Assembly: GCA_002423395.1 (NCBI GenBank)
Contig: DIVZ01000006.1
Coordinates: 87,762-151,761, forward strand
Length of the DNA: 64,000 nucleotides
Source: Eubacteriaceae bacterium UBA6119
GTDB lineage: Bacteria; Bacillota; Clostridia; Eubacteriales; UBA1433
Direction: 5' to 3'
Shown: positions 7,943 through 17,019 of the stretch, one piece after another
Position numbering within the stretch: position 1 is the first letter of the stretch
How the letters are laid out: each line of letters begins with the position of its first letter
Translations under genes and position numbers: made by a program
The notes under the pieces: generated by a model
What the model was told of the DNA's origin: nothing
What the model saw: only the letters and a program-made list of their open reading frames with translations
The model's database searches: none

Positions 7943-8104
7943 CTATTCATCAAACGGTTCGGGCAGGTAAGTGATATACCACTGCCAGTTAACATAATTG
8001 CCTTCTTTTTCCAATTGCTCAATATTTCGTGACGACTGTACGATGTATTGCTCGGAAAGTCCTTTTTCATGTGCCGCCTTTATATAGTCTGCCTGAGTTG
8101 CCAT
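7943..8104 (-). CDS. Small hypothetical protein, 53 residues
   Basis: Starts MATQADYIKAAHEKGLSEQY, contains QLEKEGNYVNWQWYITYLPE and ends PFDE. The codon pattern resembles host genes (GCG, GGC, CTG), and GGGGG lies nine bases upstream of the ATG. Hydrophilic, with an aromatic C-terminal third; no signal peptide or membrane helix. Family not recognised. It stands alone, divergent from tsaE. Confidence 0.6.
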   Translation of the reverse strand: MATQADYIKAAHEKGLSEQYIVQSSRNIEQLEKEGNYVNWQWYITYLPEPFDE

Positions 8105-8220
8105 TCAGTGTAACCCCCAAAAATATTATTTAAATTTTTTAATGTTAATGTATAATAGATTGGTAGTCTGCATCATATAATTTCTACTATTATTGTATTT
8201 ATGATGTTATAATTGTTGAT

Positions 8221-8664
8221 ATGGAAAATACAAATTTTGTAAAAATATCTCATAATGAATTAGATACGCAAAATATCGCACGCGCTTACGCAGATGATTT
8301 GCATAACGGCGATATAGTTTTGCTGTACGGGTGCTTGGGCGCGGGCAAGACCGCTTTTGTAAAAGGCATCGCGAAACAAAAAAAAGCAACCGAAGCTACA
8401 AGCCCGACTTTTACTATTATAAATGAATACGAAGGTATTGAGCCTATATATCACATGGATTTGTACCGCATTGAAAAGGCCTCAGACCTGTTTGAGACGG
8501 GATTTGAGGAATATTTAAACTCGGATGGAATAGCGCTGATTGAGTGGCCTGATATAGCTATGCCTATACTTAAAAATTATGATTATAAAACAGTACGCAT
8601 TAATAAGATAAACGACTGCGAGCGGGAGATAATTTTCAATTCCAGCCGGCGTAAGGGTATATAA
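8221..8664 (+). CDS. tsaE: tRNA t6A synthesis ATPase TsaE
   Basis: 147 residues. A P-loop (LYGCLGAGKTAFVKG, about residues 38-52), the switch-like SPTFTIINEY and LIEWPD are TsaE hallmarks. TsaE is the ATPase that drives turnover of the TsaB-TsaD complex, which transfers threonylcarbamoyl to A37 of ANN-decoding tRNAs. It is the first gene of the tsaE-tsaB-rimI-X-tsaD run; tsaB starts one base after its stop. There is no strong ribosome binding site before ATG 8221. Confidence 0.95.
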   Translation: MENTNFVKISHNELDTQNIARAYADDLHNGDIVLLYGCLGAGKTAFVKGIAKQKKATEATSPTFTIINEYEGIEPIYHMDLYRIEKASDLFETGFEEYLNSDGIALIEWPDIAMPILKNYDYKTVRINKINDCEREIIFNSSRRKGI

Positions 8665-8665
8665 A

Positions 8666-9370
8666 ATGAAAATACTTGCACTTGATACTTCAACAATAGC
8701 GTGCAGCGCGGCAGTAATGGATGCGACTAAGCTATACGGCGAGCTTTTTACCGATTTTAAACTCAAGCATTCCGAAAAGCTTTTAGTTATGTGCGACAGC
8801 CTGCTTAATAATTTAAGAATGGATATTGCCGATATTGACTGTTTCGCGGTTTCATGCGGCCCAGGATCGTTTACGGGAATAAGAATAGGTATGGCGACCG
8901 CGAAAGGTTTTGCTCAGGCAGCGGACAAGCCAATTGTATGCGTATCGTCAATTGAGGCTCTTGCTTATAACGCTTTTTATTACAGCGGACTTATCTGCCC
9001 TATGCTCGACGCGCAGAGAGACCAGCTGTATTCGGGCGCGTACACATCAGATGGAATAGCGTTAAATGAGTATATACCCGAAAACGTTTATGAGTTTTCA
9101 CAAATGCTGGATATGATAAACGAAAGCGGAAAGCCCGCTCTGCTGCTCGGAGACGGCGCGAAGAAATTTTATGCAAGGTGCTCGGATAAATTTAAGAATA
9201 ACGTAATTATAGGGCAAGAGAACATTTTAATGCCCAGAGCGAGTAACGTTGCGCGAATTGCGCTTGATAAAATAAAAGACGGTAATATTCATGATTGTTT
9301 TACAGCTATGCCCAATTATATACGAGCCGCACAGGCGGAAGAAAATATAGTAAAAAGGCAGAATACATGA
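8666..9370 (+). CDS. tsaB: t6A synthesis protein TsaB
   Basis: 234 residues. The ASKHA-fold start ILALDTSTIACSAAV and GPGSFTGIRIGMATAKGFAQ (about 67-86) identify TsaB, the scaffold partner of TsaD in t6A37 modification of tRNA. The start lies one base after tsaE, and its stop overlaps the rimI ATG by four bases, so translation is coupled. Confidence 0.95.
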   Translation: MKILALDTSTIACSAAVMDATKLYGELFTDFKLKHSEKLLVMCDSLLNNLRMDIADIDCFAVSCGPGSFTGIRIGMATAKGFAQAADKPIVCVSSIEALAYNAFYYSGLICPMLDAQRDQLYSGAYTSDGIALNEYIPENVYEFSQMLDMINESGKPALLLGDGAKKFYARCSDKFKNNVIIGQENILMPRASNVARIALDKIKDGNIHDCFTAMPNYIRAAQAEENIVKRQNT

Positions 9371-9810
9371 ACACGACGTTTCGCAGAATGAAGCATAAAG
9401 ATATTGAGGATATTTGCGCGCTTGAACATGAGGCGTTTACTATTCCGTGGGAAAAATTTGCTTTTGAGGAAGAAATGCAAAATGATCTTGCGCACTATAC
9501 CGTATGCGAACTTAACGATAAAATTATAGCGTACGGCGGAATGTGGCTTGTACTTGACGAAGCGCACATTACAAATATCGCTGTTAAAAAAGAGTACCAG
9601 AGCATGGGAATAGGCGGACGCCTGATGGAGCGGATGTTCGCCTCGGCTAAAGCGCGGGGGGCGAAATATATGTATTTAGAAGTACGGAAAAGCAACAGCA
9701 TTGCATATGACATGTATAAGAAAAAAGGTTTTATGGTGGAAGGGGTAAGAAAAAACTACTATCCCGACAATTCGGAAGATGCCATAGTAATGTTAAAAAT
9801 AATAATGTAA
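9367..9810 (+). CDS. rimI: RimI-type N-acetyltransferase
   Basis: 147 residues from ATG 9367 (ATGA overlap with tsaB). GNAT motifs: HITNIAVKKEYQSMGIGGRL (acetyl-CoA binding, about 70-89) and YLEVRKSNSIAYDMYKKKGF, the RimI signature. RimI acetylates the N terminus of ribosomal protein S18 in E. coli; in Firmicutes it is typically encoded with tsaB and tsaD, as here. Confidence 0.92.
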   Translation: MNTTFRRMKHKDIEDICALEHEAFTIPWEKFAFEEEMQNDLAHYTVCELNDKIIAYGGMWLVLDEAHITNIAVKKEYQSMGIGGRLMERMFASAKARGAKYMYLEVRKSNSIAYDMYKKKGFMVEGVRKNYYPDNSEDAIVMLKIIM

Positions 9811-9819
9811 GGAAAAGAT

Positions 9820-10962
9820 ATGAAAAAGAAAACGACAGTAATCGCTATTTTAATTGTTTTGCTTCTATCGGCTGCGCCGGTATACGCAAACACTGCAAGC
9901 TCGCAGGCAGCGAATGTAACGATAGAAGCGGGGCAGACAAACAATGCAGACATTATTGGTGTATTAAACTATCTTGACATAAAAGGCACGCAGCAAGGCA
10001 ATGTGTTCGCGTTTACGTCTAAGAGCTCTTCGGTTACGGGCGTGGTGGACGGACTGTTCGCAAACGCGTCAAATGCCTCCGCTCTTTCGGGACAGTTTAC
10101 TAAAGACGTGTTCGCTTACGCGACCATTATGGACATTAAGAGCGCAAAATTTTATGATGATTTATATGTAATAAGCGGATATAGTTTTACTACGGACGAG
10201 GGCTGCCAATTTAACGATAATGTGTATATTTACTGCGCGGAAAGCGTGGCGCTTAGAGGGCATATTAAAGGCGACGTTGTAATAAAAGCCGCTAATGTAA
10301 TTATTGACGGACAAATTGATAAGAACGCGACCATTTACTCTGACAATATACAGCTCTCGCAGAACGCCAAAATATTGGGGAATTTGAATTATTACTCATC
10401 GCTAAACGCATCCGTTGATGGAAGCTCAATAATAGGAGGAAAAATAAACCAGACTAAACTGCCCGCAAAGGCTGACAGTGGCGGACTTAGCATACTCAGT
10501 GTAGGAATAGCCGTATTCAGAATTTTGTTTATAGTATTTCTTGCTTGGGTGTTATCGCGCGTAAGCCCCAAGTTTTTTGAAAACAGCGCAAATTTGTTAA
10601 GAGCGCATCCGGGCGCATCATTTTTCGCTGGATTCGGTCTCCTTGTAGGAGCGCCTATCGCTATTATTTTGCTTATCGGGTTTGTGCTTACTATTATTCC
10701 GGGAGTATTTTTACTCGGAATATACGCATTTACCGCCCTTATCTCCATAATACCTTTCGCTAAAGTGATAGCGGACAGAATAAGCGTATTTAATAAAGGA
10801 AGCTTATGGGGAATATTCGTAACATTGTGCATAATAACGGCTCTTTCTTACGTGCCGTACGTAGGCTTTATAATAACTTTCTTGGCGGCATGCATGGGCA
10901 CGGGATGCGTTTTTATGACTTTTATGAACAGGCTGAGACGAAAAGAAGTAAATGAAAGATAA
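9820..10962 (+). CDS. Bactofilin-like exported domain plus membrane protein
   Basis: 380 residues. Signal peptide (about 1-24, cut near VYA-N), then about 200 residues with repeating short beta-strand pattern (VYIYCAESVALRGHIKGDVVIKAA and following, DNIQLSQNAKILGNLNYYSS) like polymer-forming bactofilin/beta-helix folds, then about four membrane helices from residue 225 to 370. It sits inside the t6A operon, nine bases after rimI and overlapping tsaD by 11 bases. Proteins of this layout are usually uncharacterised; a role at the envelope is inferred from topology only. RBS AAGGAAA. Confidence 0.7.
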   Translation: MKKKTTVIAILIVLLLSAAPVYANTASSQAANVTIEAGQTNNADIIGVLNYLDIKGTQQGNVFAFTSKSSSVTGVVDGLFANASNASALSGQFTKDVFAYATIMDIKSAKFYDDLYVISGYSFTTDEGCQFNDNVYIYCAESVALRGHIKGDVVIKAANVIIDGQIDKNATIYSDNIQLSQNAKILGNLNYYSSLNASVDGSSIIGGKINQTKLPAKADSGGLSILSVGIAVFRILFIVFLAWVLSRVSPKFFENSANLLRAHPGASFFAGFGLLVGAPIAIILLIGFVLTIIPGVFLLGIYAFTALISIIPFAKVIADRISVFNKGSLWGIFVTLCIITALSYVPYVGFIITFLAACMGTGCVFMTFMNRLRRKEVNER

Positions 10963-11965
10963 ATTAATTCTCGGAATAGAAACATCGTGCGACGAGACAA
11001 GCGCGGCGATTATAAAAAACGGACGCACGCTTATATCGGAAGTTACGTCAACCCAGATTGACATACACCGAATATACGGCGGAGTAGTGCCTGAAATAGC
11101 CTCGAGAAACCACTTGCAGATGCTGCCGTACGTTGTATCGGAAGCTCTTGAAAAAGCGGATATTACTATAGACGACATAGACGCAGTGGGTGTAACATAC
11201 GGCCCGGGGTTAGTGGGAGCGTTGCTTGTAGGGCTTTCGTACGCTAAAGCTCTTGCGTACGCGAGCAAAAAAACGCTTATCGGCGTGCATCATATAAAAG
11301 GGCACATAGCGGCAAATTATTTGCAGTATCCCAATCTTGAACCTCCGTTTTTGGGGCTTGTTGTGTCGGGCGGACACACTAATATTGTGCATGTGCGCGA
11401 TTACTGCGATATTGTAACGCTCGGAAAAACGATAGACGACGCGGCAGGGGAAGCATACGACAAAGTAGCGCGCGTGCTGGGTTTTCCGTACCCCGGAGGA
11501 CCTGAAATAGATGCGCACGCGAAGCTCGGCAAAGCAGACGCTATTGCGTTTCCGCGTGTAATGCTTGAACATGGAAGTCTTGATTTCAGTTTTTCGGGGC
11601 TGAAGTCCGCCGTTTTGAACTATTTAAACAGTATGGATATGAAGAACATTGAAGTAAACGCAGACGATGTGAGCGCGTCGTTTCAGGAAGCCGTAATTGA
11701 CGTTCTTGTAGAGAAGATACAGCTTGCGGCTAAAAAAACGCATATTAAAAAAATAGCGTTATCGGGCGGCGTAGCGGCAAACTCAAGGCTTAAACAAAGA
11801 ATGACTGAAATGGCGGAAAATAACGGGTATATGCTATATATTCCGCAGCCGAAATATTGCACGGACAACGCCTCGATGATAGCCTCGTGCGCGTATTATG
11901 AACATATGTGCGAAAATGTTGCGGATATTTACTTAAACGCTTCTGCTAATCTGCCGTTATCTTAG
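10952..11965 (+). CDS. tsaD: t6A synthesis transferase TsaD
   Basis: 337 residues, usual length. LGIETSCDETSAAI, GGVVPEIASRNH, the metal-binding HIKGH (about 112-116), SGGHTNIV and ALSGGVAANSRL are the diagnostic motifs of the Kae1/Gcp family. TsaD transfers the threonylcarbamoyl group to A37. Its ATG lies inside the end of the membrane-protein gene (11-base overlap), indicating coupled translation. Confidence 0.97.
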   Translation: MKDKLILGIETSCDETSAAIIKNGRTLISEVTSTQIDIHRIYGGVVPEIASRNHLQMLPYVVSEALEKADITIDDIDAVGVTYGPGLVGALLVGLSYAKALAYASKKTLIGVHHIKGHIAANYLQYPNLEPPFLGLVVSGGHTNIVHVRDYCDIVTLGKTIDDAAGEAYDKVARVLGFPYPGGPEIDAHAKLGKADAIAFPRVMLEHGSLDFSFSGLKSAVLNYLNSMDMKNIEVNADDVSASFQEAVIDVLVEKIQLAAKKTHIKKIALSGGVAANSRLKQRMTEMAENNGYMLYIPQPKYCTDNASMIASCAYYEHMCENVADIYLNASANLPLS

Positions 11966-12009
11966 AATATCTATAATTTTCTGATATTCATTATGAAAAA
12001 GGTAATTAA

Positions 12010-12480
12010 GTGAAAAAGATTATAGTAAGAAAGAAAATAATGCCTGCAGGATATGTAAATTCAACTTTTATAGAGTTTTGTAAAGATAAACAATATAAAT
12101 CGTTAAACGAATTTTTAATTGATTATAATAGCAATGATATAATTAGAAAATTATTTAGTGAAGAAATAGAAAGTAATGATATAAAAGATTCTGAATTATA
12201 TAGATTATATAACTTAGCATTAGAATCAGGTATAGATAATGAATGTTTTAAAATTATGTATCTGATTGACGATGAATTTGCAGTTCATTTAACACAAAAT
12301 ATATACTTATATCATATCGCCACAAGCAAAGAAGATATATATTCAACAATTGTTCCTTGGTATTATGCAGATAGCGAAAATTACATAGGTGATACATGGT
12401 GGGAAGAAGATACAGAGATTATTGAAAATTTAAATAAATTATCTATCATTGAATTTTATAAAAGATATAAAGGTTATTAA
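12010..12480 (+). CDS. Hypothetical AT-rich protein, immunity-like context
   Basis: 156 residues, acidic, rich in Ile, Asn and Tyr, with VPWYYADSENYIGDTWWEEDTE near the C terminus. The GTG start at 12010 has AAAGG seven bases upstream. Not recognised as a known family. Its base composition is clearly more AT-rich than the preceding t6A genes, and it is followed by other small genes of the immunity type, so it may be a transferred immunity gene; that is inference. Confidence 0.55.
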   Translation: MKKIIVRKKIMPAGYVNSTFIEFCKDKQYKSLNEFLIDYNSNDIIRKLFSEEIESNDIKDSELYRLYNLALESGIDNECFKIMYLIDDEFAVHLTQNIYLYHIATSKEDIYSTIVPWYYADSENYIGDTWWEEDTEIIENLNKLSIIEFYKRYKGY

Positions 12481-12516
12481 ACTTTAATTAATATCGCCTT
12501 TTGGAGGTCATCAGTC

Positions 12517-12963
12517 TTGGAAAATGAAATCAGACTTACATGGGTAGACACATGGCTGTTGCTATCAATATTATATTCTAAAAAACAAGACAATACCTTT
12601 GAATGGAAGAATGTTATTGGCACAGGCGATGTTATTAATCACTCAATATTTAATTATGAAGAGATTAATGCAGGAATTGAGAACCTTGTACTAACGGATT
12701 ATTTATCAGTTAATGGAAATAAAATATTTGTAACAAATAAAGCGCTAGAATTATTTGAGCTATTAGAAAAAAGAAACCGTTATGCATCATCTTTTACAAG
12801 ATTACAGCAATTAGAAAAAGAGCTTGATGTTATACCGTATAGTAAAGTAACGTGTCCCAATATTTATAATGAAAGTTCTTTAAATACAGAACAATATATT
12901 ACTATGCAAGAATATCAAAATGCAATTAAACAATACAAGAGTAAATTTTTTAAAAGCAAATAA
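12517..12963 (+). CDS. Hypothetical protein with winged-helix-like fold
   Basis: 148 residues. TWVDTWLLLSILYSKK, then GDVINHSIFNYEEINAGIENLVLTDYLSVNGNKIFVTNKA resembles a winged helix: helix, recognition helix, beta hairpin. The C-terminal third is a charged helix. TTG 12517 is the likely start, with GGAGG nine bases upstream. I recall similar small proteins near polymorphic-toxin immunity genes, but cannot name a family. Probably cotranscribed with 12010-12480. Confidence 0.6.
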   Translation: MENEIRLTWVDTWLLLSILYSKKQDNTFEWKNVIGTGDVINHSIFNYEEINAGIENLVLTDYLSVNGNKIFVTNKALELFELLEKRNRYASSFTRLQQLEKELDVIPYSKVTCPNIYNESSLNTEQYITMQEYQNAIKQYKSKFFKSK

Positions 12964-13122
12964 ATATTCAATAAAACAACATAATCCCTTTAATTATATG
13001 TACATATTCAATTAATACAATTGACAAAGCATATACTTATATATATGATAATTGTAAAAGAAGATAAAAGACTATCTTTCTTTTTTTTATATTATTCTGC
13101 AAATATCTTAAAGAGGTGTATT

Positions 13123-13572
13123 ATGTACGCTAAAATTATACAAGGTATAAAAGATGATGTTGAGCTGCGTGAAGAACTGCAGAAAATATTTGAAAGCAAA
13201 AGCCATAAAGCCATGGTTAAGTACAGCCTGCTATTGGGGCGTCACATAATGGATTTAACAAATACGCAGCCCTGCGGGGAAATTTCAGAAGCGTATGAAA
13301 TTAGCGAGAAATGGCAGGAAGGAAAAGCCAAATTAGCTGAGGCAAGAGCAGCGGCTATTAAGATACACAGGCTTGCTCATAACGAAGAAGATCCCGTTAT
13401 GGAAAAAGTGTACAGGATAATGGTGCAGGTTGCCGCCACGCCGCATGTGAAAAATCATGCGTTAATAGCCTCCGATTACGCGATAAAACTGATAAACACA
13501 ATGTATCCCGATAATGCCCAAGAAGTGAGCAGGGAAAGGCAAGAGCAGATTAAGCTGATGAAGAGCCTATAA
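13123..13572 (+). CDS. Putative immunity protein, Imm5-like
   Basis: 149 residues, all helical. ARAAAIKIHRLAH, VYRIMVQVAATPHVKNHALIASDYAIKL match the conserved core of the Imm5-like putative immunity family (typically AHxxAR and AxATAHVxxHALxAAxYA). ATG 13123 is chosen because AGAGGTG lies upstream; extension to 13021 adds a poor, low-complexity leader. Such proteins are annotated as immunities in polymorphic-toxin loci; no toxin adjoins here. Composition is host-like, unlike the two genes before it. Confidence 0.75.
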   Translation: MYAKIIQGIKDDVELREELQKIFESKSHKAMVKYSLLLGRHIMDLTNTQPCGEISEAYEISEKWQEGKAKLAEARAAAIKIHRLAHNEEDPVMEKVYRIMVQVAATPHVKNHALIASDYAIKLINTMYPDNAQEVSRERQEQIKLMKSL

Positions 13573-13705
13573 CTTTCGGAAGCTGTCCGATTAAGTTTTA
13601 AGCAGCTGATGTTATAAGCATATATCAGATAAAAAATAAAAATGGACTGATATGCATCAATCCATCCTATATAAATAATATAATTAGATGTATTCTTAAC
13701 CATTC

Positions 13706-13727
13706 GCAGGCATAACCTGCTTTTTTT
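13706..13727 (+). terminator. Terminator after the Imm5-like gene
   Basis: GCAGG (13706-13710), loop CATAA, CCTGC (13716-13720), seven T. Confidence 0.75.
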
Positions 13728-13747
13728 ATATCACAAAACCGAAGAAT

Positions 13748-14662
13748 TTATTTTGTATAATCTCTCCATAGCCAGCACAGGGACTCAGGCAGAATAGAAG
13801 CTCCGTGATACATAGTGTGTCCGCCTACTCCGAAAACATATTTATAATCATATTCTTTGTACTCAAGAGCGGAGACCATCTGCTTGTTGCTAAGCACCCA
13901 ATCGCCCTGCGATGTGTTGAGATCTTTTTCACCGTCCTGCAGTAAAACGCGTATCGGCTTGCGGGGATTTTTACGGACTATAACCGGAACATTATGTCCG
14001 CCTCGAATATCCGTGAAACTCGGGATATGGCAGATAACTTTTCTGAATGAATGCGTATGATGCCAAGACGCGTTAAAAGCCGCGATAGCGCCGGAGCTTG
14101 CGCCGCAAATACCTCTGCCTTCGGGGTTTGATGTTATATTATAGTTTTTCTGTATTTCCGGTAATATCTCTTCATCAAGAAAGCGGGCAAAAATGTCGTC
14201 TATTGAGTCATATTCTTTGCTTCGGTTGCTTACTGGACCTATAAATGAGCCTCCGTAAACAGGCTCTCCGTCGCCGTTATCGCCGGGTTCTAAAAATAAC
14301 GCCAGCATTACAGGAATTTTTCCTGCGGCTATAAGATTATCCAAAACGACAGGCGTGTTTACCTTCCGCCTTAAATACTGGGTGATGCCGTCCAGAAACA
14401 CCATTATAGGAGTTTCTTTTTTCGCATCATACTGCGCAGGAACATATATTCGGTATCTGTGCATAGAGTTCGGGTAAATTGCGCTTACCATCTCATGCTC
14501 TGTAATAGTTCCAACGGGAACGCCTTCCTGCGGAAGTGAATCGGGTCCTAATATGTATGGTTCATCATCTGTTAGGCTGTACATAAACGCAAGTACGTCC
14601 TTTTCGGGCACTCCATACCACCCGGCATCTGCAAACATTTTTTCAACACGGTTTCTGTCCAT
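13748..14662 (-). CDS. Putative esterase, enterochelin-esterase (Fes/EstD) family
   Basis: 304 residues, alpha/beta hydrolase. Nucleophile Ser in GICGASSGAIAAFNA (about 185-200), acidic residue in LQDGEKDLNTSQGDW, His in GVGGHTMYHG. The N-terminal part (ITEHEMVSAIYPNSMHRYRIYVPAQY) is the lead strand of the Fes-like family, which hydrolyses trilactone or other esters; secreted relatives act on siderophores or sugar esters. No signal peptide, so cytoplasmic. Downstream of the SDR gene by 51 bases on the same strand, likely one operon. Substrate unknown. Confidence 0.8.
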   Translation of the reverse strand: MDRNRVEKMFADAGWYGVPEKDVLAFMYSLTDDEPYILGPDSLPQEGVPVGTITEHEMVSAIYPNSMHRYRIYVPAQYDAKKETPIMVFLDGITQYLRRKVNTPVVLDNLIAAGKIPVMLALFLEPGDNGDGEPVYGGSFIGPVSNRSKEYDSIDDIFARFLDEEILPEIQKNYNITSNPEGRGICGASSGAIAAFNASWHHTHSFRKVICHIPSFTDIRGGHNVPVIVRKNPRKPIRVLLQDGEKDLNTSQGDWVLSNKQMVSALEYKEYDYKYVFGVGGHTMYHGASILPESLCWLWRDYTK

Positions 14663-14713
14663 TAACTCAAGTTCCCTTCTGTTTATTTAAAAGCAAATCT
14701 ATACATAAAATTT

Positions 14714-15448
14714 TTAAATCACAAACCCGCCGTTGGGGCTTATAATTTGTCCTGTTATAAAGTTCGATTTATCGCTGGCGAGATATAGGGCTAAATTCGC
14801 TATATCCTCAGGTGAGCCTAACCTTATAAGCGGAGTCTGCTCTTTTAATTCCTTTATCGCGTTATCATCAAGCGAGGCGTTCATGTCCGTGTCAATAATG
14901 CCCGGGGCTATGCAGTTTACGCATATGTTGCTCGGTCCTAATTCCTTCGCAAGCGATTTTGTAAAGCCTATAACAGCGGCTTTGCTTGAAGCGTACGCCA
15001 CTTCGCAAGACGCGCCGACAAGCCCCCAAATGGAGGATATATTAATAATTTTACCGTACTTGTTGGAAATCATGTCGTTAAGCACTGCCTGAGTGCAATT
15101 GAACATGCCTTTTACGTTTATGTCAAACATATTGTCCCAGTCGTCTTCCGACACGTCGGTAAACAGCTTCTGCTCAGCAATGCCCGCGTTGTTTACAAGC
15201 ACGTCCACTCCGCCGTATGCCTGCTTTATTTCAGCATACATTTCATCGACTTGTTCTCTATTCGACACATCCGCTTTAATAAGCATTACGCTGCGGTTGT
15301 TCATTGAAAGCTTGTTATATAATTCATTGGCTTTAGCATCAGATGAGCGGTAGTTTATAACCACGTTGTAGTTGTTTTCCGCGAACAGTTCCGCTATTGC
15401 TTTTCCTATTCCTCTTGACGCGCCTGTAATTAAGACTGTATTGTTCAT
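14714..15448 (-). CDS. SDR-family reductase, FabG-like
   Basis: 244 residues. Cofactor loop TGASRGIGKAIA (8-19), NNAG (about 87-90), catalytic Ser in INISSIWG and YASSKAAV (Tyr-x-x-x-Lys), and the C-terminal FITGQIISPNGGF place it in the classical short-chain dehydrogenases, closest by eye to 3-oxoacyl-ACP reductase FabG. Because it pairs with an esterase rather than fatty-acid genes, another ketone or alcohol substrate is equally possible. AAGGA lies four bases before the ATG. Confidence 0.85.
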   Translation of the reverse strand: MNNTVLITGASRGIGKAIAELFAENNYNVVINYRSSDAKANELYNKLSMNNRSVMLIKADVSNREQVDEMYAEIKQAYGGVDVLVNNAGIAEQKLFTDVSEDDWDNMFDINVKGMFNCTQAVLNDMISNKYGKIINISSIWGLVGASCEVAYASSKAAVIGFTKSLAKELGPSNICVNCIAPGIIDTDMNASLDDNAIKELKEQTPLIRLGSPEDIANLALYLASDKSNFITGQIISPNGGFVI

Positions 15449-15647
15449 ATATGTTCCTTGCTTTTATAATTTATATATAATTGTAAAACATTATTTGAAA
15501 AATATAAATGATTTATTTAATATATGCATAATTATTTAATTGAATTATATAAATAAAATTTATAATTGTAATTATTGAGTTTTTATTATATTATTATTAA
15601 TAATAGTTTTATTATGTAAATATAATGAACGAGCTTATGAGGCATAT

Positions 15648-16505
15648 ATGGAACACAGTAAACAGCATTTCATCCCTCAAACATATCTAAAAAGTTGGTG
15701 CGATAAAGAAAAACCTGAAAATTATAATGATTACGTATGGGTATTTGATTGTAATGGCGAAAATCCCAAAAAGAAAAGCCCTAAGAATATTTTCTATGAG
15801 AAAGACTTATATACAATATACGATAATGGAAAAAGAATACTTGATATTGAACATGGTTTATCAGGGCTAGAAAATGCATTTTCGAATATTAGAGATGCAA
15901 AAATAGAAAAGAAAAAGAAATTAAGCAAAGAAGAACGATTAATATTGCTTGCATTTGTTGCGGCTATGCATAATAGATTACCAGTTATTAAGGAACATAT
16001 TGCTAAATTTTGGGGAGAAGTTATTGAAATCGCTGTAGATTTACAGAATGCCACTAATCCTATTGGTCATTTAGAAGATGGCAATGAAAACACACACTCA
16101 TTTACCGTGCATGATGCAGAATTATGTTACACAAAACCATTTGAAACTTTTTTATTGCCAAGAATAAATATTGAATTAGAACTTTATAGTCAAATGCATT
16201 TGTGTATTTTAACAACAAAAGATGAAATCGGATTTATTACATCTGATAACCCTGTATTTTGGTTTAGTAAAATAGAAAGTAACCTTCCAGCTGCTCGCAG
16301 GGGAGTAGGGCTTGGGTATAAAGATGTTGAAGTAACTTTACCGATTTCACCAAGTGCTGCAATATTTATATCACACAAAGATACCCCAATATATTTTGGT
16401 GTTGATATGTCAATAGTTGATAGCATAAATTATAGAACTAGATTAAACAGCGAAGAATATTTCGTTGTAAACAAATGTTATAAGAAAGACGTTTGGTTTG
16501 AATAA
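15648..16505 (+). CDS. DUF4238 family protein
   Basis: 285 residues. The N terminus HSKQHFIPQTYLKSWCD is the hallmark of DUF4238, and ITSDNPVFWF with PISPSAAIFISH further on is also typical. The family is uncharacterised and patchily distributed, often in islands. AT-rich and Lys-rich compared with the neighbouring SDR and clp genes, so probably acquired. About 200 AT-rich bases without signals precede it. Confidence 0.8.
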   Translation: MEHSKQHFIPQTYLKSWCDKEKPENYNDYVWVFDCNGENPKKKSPKNIFYEKDLYTIYDNGKRILDIEHGLSGLENAFSNIRDAKIEKKKKLSKEERLILLAFVAAMHNRLPVIKEHIAKFWGEVIEIAVDLQNATNPIGHLEDGNENTHSFTVHDAELCYTKPFETFLLPRINIELELYSQMHLCILTTKDEIGFITSDNPVFWFSKIESNLPAARRGVGLGYKDVEVTLPISPSAAIFISHKDTPIYFGVDMSIVDSINYRTRLNSEEYFVVNKCYKKDVWFE

Positions 16506-16697
16506 TAAATTCTAATATCACTTACATTTTATATTTCAATTAATAATTTATTTCTTAATTACCCTTCAAAAACTATATCGCATTATAACCAAGAAATTAA
16601 ATCCTTTTGAAAAGTCAAATTATTATTTATAAAACAAGCACAAAAATGAGATTTTTTAATTAATTGTAGTAGGAACTTTTTGGAAGGGAGCAGAATT

Positions 16698-16898
16698 ATG
16701 TTAATGGAACGAGACGGTTATAAACTGCGCTTCGGCGATTTTATCCCCGATAAAATTGAAGAAGAACATAACGAGCCGAAAATGTATAAAAACGACAGCG
16801 CGGTAGATAAAGCTTGGACTGTAATATCTGTAGTCAGCATAATCTGTCTTGCGTGCGCGTACGGACTTGACGCGCTTTACGGAGGTAAGGAAGATTAA
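16698..16898 (+). CDS. Small single-helix membrane protein
   Basis: 66 residues from ATG 16698 (GGAAGGGAG upstream; the TTG at 16680 overlaps that signal). Hydrophilic, charged first 40 residues, then one membrane helix (AWTVISVVSIICLACAYGLDALYGG) and a short tail. Not recognised. It has its own terminator and stands just upstream of the clp operon. Confidence 0.65.
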   Translation: MLMERDGYKLRFGDFIPDKIEEEHNEPKMYKNDSAVDKAWTVISVVSIICLACAYGLDALYGGKED

Positions 16899-16916
16899 TT
16901 ACATTAAAAAATAATC

Positions 16917-16941
16917 GGTGCGAAAAGCGCCTTTTATTTTT
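16917..16941 (+). terminator. Terminator before the transposase-like/clp operon
   Basis: GGTGC (16917-16921), loop GAAAA, GCGCC (16927-16931), then TTTTATTTTT. It separates the small membrane-protein gene from the promoter at 16969. Confidence 0.7.
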
Positions 16942-16947
16942 GAAATG

Positions 16948-16997
16948 TGACAATATTATATGTCCCTATTGTCAAATTTATTATTCTATGATATAAT
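16948..16997 (+). promoter_or_regulatory. Sigma-A promoter with inverted repeat, clp operon
   Basis: -35 TTGTCA (16969-16974), 17-base spacer, -10 TATAAT (16992-16997). A perfect inverted repeat, TGACAATA (16948-16955) and TATTGTCA (16967-16974), covers the -35 box, so a bound dimer would block the promoter. No CtsR-type GGTCAAA direct repeat is present. Confidence 0.7.
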
Positions 16998-17019
16998 GCG
17001 TACCAAGAGGAATAATAAA

